Positions 35,265 through 40,950 of a stretch of 40,950 nt of DNA are shown piece after piece (the stretch's first letter is position 1; every line of letters begins with the position of its first letter). A program made the position numbers and the translations under genes. Origin of the DNA: Verrucomicrobiota bacterium (GTDB taxonomy: Bacteria > Verrucomicrobiota > Verrucomicrobiia > Limisphaerales > UBA1100). Location of the stretch: positions 1-40,950 of the forward strand of contig JASLKQ010000021.1 of the NCBI GenBank assembly GCA_030747505.1. Reading direction: 5' to 3'. A model generated the notes under the pieces. The model searched no databases, had not been told where the DNA came from, and saw only the letters and a list, made by a program, of their open reading frames with translations.

Positions 35265-38200
35265 CTAGTCCAAGCCCGGGATAAGACGCAGAATATTAAG
35301 TGGGTTAAATGGACCTTGTTCCTTTTGATTTTCCAGCAATTTAAACGGATCAACCTGCTCTCCTTTTATATTATTGCCGGGTTTCCCAAATAATGCTCCA
35401 GGAATGCCAAATAAAAAATTAATCGACCGACCCGTCAGTCTTTGAGAAGCCAATTGAGCTACAACTAATTCGTCTACTGAAGGTTTTGGTCGCCGAATCG
35501 GCCCGGATAATCTGAGAAGTCCACTCGGAAGTGTCCAAAATGTATTTTGATCCTTCAGCTCCAACTTTAAAAACTTCTTAGCTAAAATCTGCGGAAGAGC
35601 TATTTCAATATTTTGGTCTACTTTCGTATCCAAAAAACGCTGACCCACTTCACCTTTACCCTTTGCCGCAGCAATTACCAGCGGCCCCTGAGCTCCCAAT
35701 TTAAAATCGGCCTTACCTCGTTCGACCACAATTTCAAGCTTCGCTCCATTGAAGTGTGAATCCAACAGTTCCGGTAAATCCAAAGCCAAGGGGCCTGCAA
35801 TAAACCCTATAATTGGATCGTCCTCAGTAAAACCCCAATGGGCATCTTCAATCTCCAGAAATGCCGACTGGGACGGATCAACCCCTCGTGCAATAAACGT
35901 TCTTTTAAACGTTTCACCGTCTAAAGCATCACCCTTCACATAGCAATTAGCCGTAAGCCTTCCCCAATCAACTTTATTTTCAGGATGGAAGTGACTGACA
36001 ATTGGGTTCAAGGGCAGTTTATCACAACTAATATTCAGCTCATACTCAGTGCTTCCCCCCGGAACAGCCGAAACGTATCCTTCTATCATTGTGGGCTTAC
36101 CCATAAGGTGCATTTGAACAGGAGAAAAAGAATATTTCCTATCATTAAGGCCCACTCGTCCCACAATGTTTGTTGCAACAAGATCACGCCAATACAAACG
36201 CTTCAAATCCAATCCAACCTTGAATTGCCTTAAGGCAAATCGGTTTGTAACACTGGAGTTACTGATGGGATTAGATTGCTTTAAATGTACCGGTTTTTTG
36301 TTCAGCAACAATTCCACTAAGGGCGTTATATCCAATTCATCTGACTCCAATTTCAAATCTGCTCTAGGATTCCGCATTTGACTCAAGTTCAACTGCCCTG
36401 AAACTTTCGCTTTATTGACTGCTTTTTGTGTTGCAGGAAGCAATGCAGTGAAATCATTAATCTGGAAAACACGGTCCTTTGCCGTTGCATCAACAGTCAA
36501 TGCGGCATCTAGAGGAGTCGGTGCTTGCCTCTTGCCGCCCGGCTCCAGCACAAATCCGTTAAATTCAATCTTACCCTTAAATTTTCCCGGACCAATCCTG
36601 GGCAAAACCAACTCTGATTGATGAATTTGAATCTTCCCTGGCCGTATTTTTTGTTCGGGAATCCATTTGGCTAAAGCTTTGACACTAAATTCTGGACCGA
36701 CCTCCAAACTACCAATGTGAAAATCGTAGTCCCCGTGCTGTTGAGACCCGTTGAAATCATATTCTGCAATCGTTTTAGCCCCTTGTTTGATTAACCCCTT
36801 GTTGAGGCGAGATATTATTGAGAGCTCTTTCCCCCAGACAACACTTCCTATGAATTCATGTTCCACATCCGTTGGACCAGCCGGCCAAAGCCCGCTTTTT
36901 TCGGTGATATCCAACCCTTTTAGGTTTGCTTTTAAACTACCTGACACCCTCCCTTTAGACAATTTTCCCGCGGCATCTATTCTTTCAATTTTACCGGTCT
37001 TCAACCTAACTCCCGGACGCCAGAATTCGGGCAGCGAATTCACTGCCCGATAGTCCACATTCTTTAGAGATGCATTAAAATCTCCCTTGGCATTGGAGGA
37101 TTGATATTTTCCATTAAGACTAACCTTTCCAACCCCTCCCTCGCCTAACTGAAAAGTTGCGGTTAGATTTGACTCATTTAAATTCCAATCATCACCTTTG
37201 CGCACATAATTAATATCAAAAGCCGTTTCAGCTTTGAAAACATCCGGAGGGAACCGTCCGGTGGGATCACTAAATTTAATGCCTTCACTCTCCACCTCTC
37301 CAGCAATTCGAATCCCTTCTCTACCATCCAAACCTATTTTCAATGGATTGGAATGGGTTATTTTTCCAGATATTAACTTCACTCCTCCAATTTGCTTTGC
37401 CAGCAAAGGCTGCAACAAAGCATGAGTCACCTCGCTTTGTTTTAACGTACAATCCAACCGGCCAGTAAAGGAGTCGTATCCTTCTACGGATCCGGCGAAA
37501 AATGCATCCTGCCGGTTTCGATCATTATGATTGAGTGCCTTTAATTGAAAACCTCTAACCACAGTTTTGACACCGCCCTTGTCGCGCCAAAGAAGATCCG
37601 CATCAAATTGAGTGAGATTAGCATGAATCAACTCCGGCCAACCGTTGATACGTCCCAATGAAAGGGAAGCTTCTCCAGTCAGTTGAGTTTTCTCACCCGG
37701 ATTATGACTAATCTTCAAAGAAGCACTCGCCTTACCCTCATTTAGTGCTCCAAGAGAAACAATTTGGTTCACAAGCTTCAAATCAACCTCCTTGAGGGTC
37801 AGTTCACTCAAATCAGCAATACCCGTTTTAAAGTCCATTTTGCCGGACGTATTAATTTGCTTGGCTAATACTATTCCATTCAAGTCAGCCTCAGCCCTCA
37901 ACGAATCAATGTTGAGTGTGCTTCCTTTATCCAGATCAGCCTTGAAGATTACCTTGGAGTTGAGATTGGTAACTGAATAACCACCATTACCACCGGTAAA
38001 ATCACGCAGCATCAATTCTCCATTAAATTTCTGGCTCGCAGACCCTCCAAAACCCAATGCCAATGTTCCGTTGTAATCAAAGGTGCCGCTCTTGCAGTTA
38101 GCCCTAACTTTTGGATTCCATCCCAGCAAAACAGGCACTTGGCCGCCAGCAACCAAATGTCCCGAAGCTAATTTTTTGGTAATATCCAGTTTAAAGGGCC

Positions 38201-39794
38201 CGCTAACTTGCAGCACTGGATCAGCCAACAAACCAAGCCGAACATTAAAGTGATCCAGGGTTAATGAATTAAACCCATTCAACCTACCTGAAGAATTAAG
38301 ATCAAAATTTCCAACATCTATGTCATTATTCTGTAAAGGCACTTTGAGGCTGTCTCCACTGCTTATGAGGGTGAAATCGAGTTGATGCCCTGCCTTTTTT
38401 GAAACCACGTCTACATTCAAATCCACCCGACCCTCACGTACGAAACGTCCCAACCAAGGTTGCCACTCTGCCGCATTGATATCAGTAAATTCCATCTTGA
38501 AGGCAGAGTCAGGAGCTTCTGTTTCCTCTTTACCCCAGGCCAATATCATCGGCTTCTCTATGCCGCCTTCCATCAATTTCCTTTCATTTTGATGAGCGAT
38601 TAATTGGAGTCGTTTCACTTCTAGACGTTCAGCCTGCAGATCAATTTGGACCTGATAATCAGTCTGGAGCTTCTCTAATGCTGGCATGAGTAACCGCCCA
38701 TAGCTTAGTTGGAAAGGTTTGGAATAAGCTGCTCCAGACACCTCTAGATGTTTGCCAAAATGAGTAAGAATCATCTGGTTCGTGCTGGTGATAACTGTGG
38801 AACGAAAGTCCAAGCCCCATCTATTGCCCGCCAGATTCAACACCCGCCGATCCAATCCATTCATGGCGATACCGAGTTGCGCGGCCCCTTCTTTCAAATT
38901 CCATGGTCCACTTACCGAAAGGGTTCCGACTGGATTGGCTTGTTGTGCACACCGTAAACTGAGTTGTTTGATTTCCTCCTGTGTAATTACAGATTCACAA
39001 TCCACCTCAAGATTGCGAATAACCTCAAACTGGCCTTTTGCCTCAATGACTTTTACTCTAGCAACCGCCTCCACCATATTGGGCATCCACTGTCGATCAA
39101 ATGCCAAACCCGTTTTTAATGAGAGAGTACCTTTAAGTGATTCAGGGGGAACCCCAGTGTGCCGCAACACATATTGCAAACCTGTAGAAAAGTTCAGCTC
39201 ACCACCGGCTCGTTCACTCCCTATGCCATCGGCCTGTACCTGTAAATTCACACCCGTAATGTGCTCTTCGCCTCCGTCATCAAATTGCCGGACTAACTGA
39301 AAGGCCCCTTCAAAAACCTTAATGTTATCCAAGCGCAACAAGGTCGCGGAACTGGGTTCTTTCTTAGGGAGATCGAAAAATGGGTCCAAATTGCTCTGCC
39401 CCAGTTCATCCACATGCACGGTAACTACCGGCTTTACCAATTTAACTTGATGCAAATGAGTTTCGCCACTCAAGAGCTCCATTAGAGAATAATCCACCTG
39501 AAACTCTTTAACTTGAAGGCAAGGTTTCTGCCCTTCCGCTTCCACTGAGATCCCACGCAAAACCAGTGAGCGTCTTAGTGCCCAGTCAGCCGATTGAAAA
39601 GTGATAGAGCCATTAATTGCCTCACCCACTCGTGGCAAAACCACTGTCCGCAAAAACCATTCGCTCCCGACAACGTTCCACACAACTACGAGCATAAGAA
39701 GCAAACACAACCCTACACCCAGAAACCACTTTTTCCACGAGCGTTTTGAGCTGGATTCCTTCTGAATCAAAGATTCTATGGAGCGCGAACTCAT
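35265..39794 (-). CDS. Large AsmA/TamB-like inner-membrane-anchored protein
   Basis: The 1509-residue protein has one N-terminal membrane anchor (about 22-45, FLGVGLCLLLMLVVVWNVVG) followed by a very long, beta-rich periplasmic part with AsmA-like opening sequence (SADWALRRSLVLRGISVEAEG). The C-terminal region resembles the AsmA/TamB/YhdP group (GPLVIAAAKGKGEV, GLLRLSGPIRRPKPS, FLFGIPGALFGKPG). Proteins of this group form bridge-like grooves carrying phospholipids between inner and outer membrane, or help outer membrane assembly. The size is nearer YhdP and TamB (about 1260) than AsmA (617). It follows the secretin gene by 124 bases on the same strand. The family is inferred from architecture and motifs. 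Confidence 0.82.
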   Translation of the reverse strand: MSSRSIESLIQKESSSKRSWKKWFLGVGLCLLLMLVVVWNVVGSEWFLRTVVLPRVGEAINGSITFQSADWALRRSLVLRGISVEAEGQKPCLQVKEFQVDYSLMELLSGETHLHQVKLVKPVVTVHVDELGQSNLDPFFDLPKKEPSSATLLRLDNIKVFEGAFQLVRQFDDGGEEHITGVNLQVQADGIGSERAGGELNFSTGLQYVLRHTGVPPESLKGTLSLKTGLAFDRQWMPNMVEAVARVKVIEAKGQFEVIRNLEVDCESVITQEEIKQLSLRCAQQANPVGTLSVSGPWNLKEGAAQLGIAMNGLDRRVLNLAGNRWGLDFRSTVITSTNQMILTHFGKHLEVSGAAYSKPFQLSYGRLLMPALEKLQTDYQVQIDLQAERLEVKRLQLIAHQNERKLMEGGIEKPMILAWGKEETEAPDSAFKMEFTDINAAEWQPWLGRFVREGRVDLNVDVVSKKAGHQLDFTLISSGDSLKVPLQNNDIDVGNFDLNSSGRLNGFNSLTLDHFNVRLGLLADPVLQVSGPFKLDITKKLASGHLVAGGQVPVLLGWNPKVRANCKSGTFDYNGTLALGFGGSASQKFNGELMLRDFTGGNGGYSVTNLNSKVIFKADLDKGSTLNIDSLRAEADLNGIVLAKQINTSGKMDFKTGIADLSELTLKEVDLKLVNQIVSLGALNEGKASASLKISHNPGEKTQLTGEASLSLGRINGWPELIHANLTQFDADLLWRDKGGVKTVVRGFQLKALNHNDRNRQDAFFAGSVEGYDSFTGRLDCTLKQSEVTHALLQPLLAKQIGGVKLISGKITHSNPLKIGLDGREGIRIAGEVESEGIKFSDPTGRFPPDVFKAETAFDINYVRKGDDWNLNESNLTATFQLGEGGVGKVSLNGKYQSSNAKGDFNASLKNVDYRAVNSLPEFWRPGVRLKTGKIERIDAAGKLSKGRVSGSLKANLKGLDITEKSGLWPAGPTDVEHEFIGSVVWGKELSIISRLNKGLIKQGAKTIAEYDFNGSQQHGDYDFHIGSLEVGPEFSVKALAKWIPEQKIRPGKIQIHQSELVLPRIGPGKFKGKIEFNGFVLEPGGKRQAPTPLDAALTVDATAKDRVFQINDFTALLPATQKAVNKAKVSGQLNLSQMRNPRADLKLESDELDITPLVELLLNKKPVHLKQSNPISNSSVTNRFALRQFKVGLDLKRLYWRDLVATNIVGRVGLNDRKYSFSPVQMHLMGKPTMIEGYVSAVPGGSTEYELNISCDKLPLNPIVSHFHPENKVDWGRLTANCYVKGDALDGETFKRTFIARGVDPSQSAFLEIEDAHWGFTEDDPIIGFIAGPLALDLPELLDSHFNGAKLEIVVERGKADFKLGAQGPLVIAAAKGKGEVGQRFLDTKVDQNIEIALPQILAKKFLKLELKDQNTFWTLPSGLLRLSGPIRRPKPSVDELVVAQLASQRLTGRSINFLFGIPGALFGKPGNNIKGEQVDPFKLLENQKEQGPFNPLNILRLIPGLD

Positions 39795-39820
39795 TCCTCT
39801 GCCAACACGAAGAAATTAAC

Positions 39821-39837
39821 ATGCAACCATCTTGCAT
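39821..39837. promoter_or_regulatory. Inverted repeat ATGCAA-N5-TTGCAT before the AsmA-like gene
   Basis: A perfect 6-bp palindrome with a 5-base centre lies 27-43 bases upstream of the AsmA-like start, in the 124-base gap after the secretin gene. It could be an operator for a dimeric regulator or a small hairpin in a leader. No T run follows. Confidence 0.3.
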
Positions 39838-39918
39838 ACCACCGTTGAATTAAATCCGAGTGGGCCTACTCCCTGGTTTGTCTCCCTCCTCAACTTTTAT
39901 GAGAGGCCAAACGCTGAA

Positions 39919-40950
39919 TCATTCTGGTAATTCAGGCACTAAGGGCTGGTCCTTTAAATTGCCGGGAATTGAATCTTCCGGACTCACACCCCCGTTTCTC
40001 TTCATTCGGATTTCTTCCACCAGTTTCCTGTATTTTTCCTGCAGCCGTTTCTCCTCATCCTTGGCAAGATCAATGCCCGGCAGGTTGGTCTGCTCAGAAA
40101 CAGCCTTAATAGCAGCCGCCTCAGGTGTCTTCAAAACAGTTGGTCTCATCAGGACAATGAGCTCATTGCGTTCATCAATATCCTGAGTTTTTTCAAATAG
40201 TTTCCCCAATAAAGGAATATCCCTCAACACGGGCACTCCATCCTCATAAGTAGTGGTCTTCGTCTTGATAAATCCACCGAGCACAATCATTTCGCCGTCA
40301 CGCACAGCAATCTTTGCATTAGCAGAACGGTCAGTCACAATGGGTACCGCGTTCCCGTTTATTGTTTGCGATCCGACAATGTCCTGAATTTGCTGTTCCA
40401 ACTCCATGACAACCAACCCTTCCTCATTGATGAAGGGCACAACATTCAAGGTAATACCAAACTTCTGCATCTGATATTGCGAACTTGTACCGCCACTAAT
40501 ATCGGTAATGGTGCCTGTCACTACTGGGCGGGTATCTCCAATAAAGAGCTCGGCCAACTCTGCGTGCGATGTTTGGATTCGAGGGCGCGAGTGCATTGTC
40601 ACACGTGAATCATTCTGGATGGCATTAACCGCAACCTCCCAGTTGTTGCCGAGAAATCCCCAGTAGTTAAAGCCAGATGCTGCCCCGGAAACAGAGGTCT
40701 CAGTAAATCCAGCCGGCCCCATAGCAGAAGCGAGTGCGCTACTTAAGTTACCTGTATCCGCTAAACCTTGCTTGTTTTGCCTCAGCGAAACCCCAAAAGT
40801 TTTATCATCTCCTAGAGCCACATCAATAATGATTGCTTCAATCAGTACCTGAGGCTGCACCGTATCTAATTTTTCGATCAGACTCTTAGCCCGGTCCAGA
40901 TGACGCCGTGTCCCAATAAGCAAAACTTCGTTGCCTCGCTGATAAGATAC
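39919..40950 (-). CDS. Secretin (GspD/PilQ type), C-terminal part, runs off the window
   Basis: Secretins form the outer-membrane gate of type II secretion and type IV pilus machines. The visible part starts in an N-domain end (GNEVLLIGTRRHLDRAKSLIEKLDTVQPQVLIEAIIIDV). It continues through the secretin beta-barrel region (TMHSRPRIQTSHAELAELFIGD, GITLNVVPFINEEG, VRDGEMIVLGGFIKTKT, VPVLRDIPLLGKLFEKT) and ends with a charged tail after about residue 280. The reading frame is open to the right edge at 40950, so the true start is outside; the TTG at 40923 is internal. The IPLLGKLF motif favours GspD-like proteins, but PilQ-like function is not excluded. Confidence 0.94.
   Translation of the reverse strand, partial: VSYQRGNEVLLIGTRRHLDRAKSLIEKLDTVQPQVLIEAIIIDVALGDDKTFGVSLRQNKQGLADTGNLSSALASAMGPAGFTETSVSGAASGFNYWGFLGNNWEVAVNAIQNDSRVTMHSRPRIQTSHAELAELFIGDTRPVVTGTITDISGGTSSQYQMQKFGITLNVVPFINEEGLVVMELEQQIQDIVGSQTINGNAVPIVTDRSANAKIAVRDGEMIVLGGFIKTKTTTYEDGVPVLRDIPLLGKLFEKTQDIDERNELIVLMRPTVLKTPEAAAIKAVSEQTNLPGIDLAKDEEKRLQEKYRKLVEEIRMKRNGGVSPEDSIPGNLKDQPLVPELPE

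Noticed and set aside
38782-39300. Open frame of 172 codons on the + strand inside the AsmA-like gene
   Set aside because: The - strand protein is continuous with the family architecture; the + frame product is Ser/Arg/Pro-rich and looks like an antisense artefact.

Overview
The window reads like a chromosomal segment of a Gram-negative bacterium, most likely a member of the Verrucomicrobiota (or a close PVC relative). The grounds are the lipid A/LPS genes, a twin-arginine DUF1501 protein, fused membrane/spermidine-synthase-like proteins, an ECF sigma gene followed by a small membrane protein and an LTxxQ-type periplasmic protein, and frequent starts without a Shine-Dalgarno sequence. The phylum is an inference; no rRNA gene is present to settle it. 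Coding density is very high: no gap exceeds about 245 bases, and I see no tRNA, rRNA, insertion sequence, prophage or CRISPR array.

Positions 1-10071 (+ strand) hold the distal part of a complex I operon, nuoF(partial)-G-H-I-J-K-L-M-N, with genes abutting or overlapping by 1-4 bases. The first ~73 bases of nuoF are degraded by in-frame stops, probably an artefact of the sequence edge. Convergent to it lies pyruvate kinase (pyk). A monocluster ferredoxin gene with its own candidate promoter and a clear terminator follows, then cinA (-) divergent from a Fur-family regulator (+).

Positions 13735-16745 (- strand) carry rpsU, a CCA-adding/poly(A) polymerase-like gene and an orphan NtrC-type sigma-54 response regulator. 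The strong rpsU terminator ends right at the start codon of the nucleotidyltransferase gene.

Positions 16990-22750 (+ strand) form an envelope block: ECF sigma factor, small single-span membrane protein (possible anti-sigma factor), Spy/CpxP/CnrX-like periplasmic protein, then lpxK, an lpxL-type acyltransferase, waaF-type heptosyltransferase and serine acetyltransferase. The order suggests envelope-stress control placed next to lipid A and inner-core LPS synthesis.

Positions 22771-28825 hold a Tat-exported DUF1501 protein and a CxxC-containing hypothetical protein (-), then ruvB, an N-terminal-half-only carbamoyl phosphate synthase large subunit (split carB) and an MFS transporter (+).

Positions 28831-40950 (- strand) form a long co-directional run. 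Read in the direction of transcription it is a secretin (GspD/PilQ type, 5' end outside the window), a 1509-residue AsmA/TamB-like protein, an M20 metallopeptidase, two different fused membrane/spermidine-synthase-like proteins overlapping by 8 bases, and a DUF3445 haem-dependent oxidative N-demethylase-like protein overlapping its predecessor by 4 bases. This last trio is the least explained genetic unit in the window and the best candidate for something undescribed.
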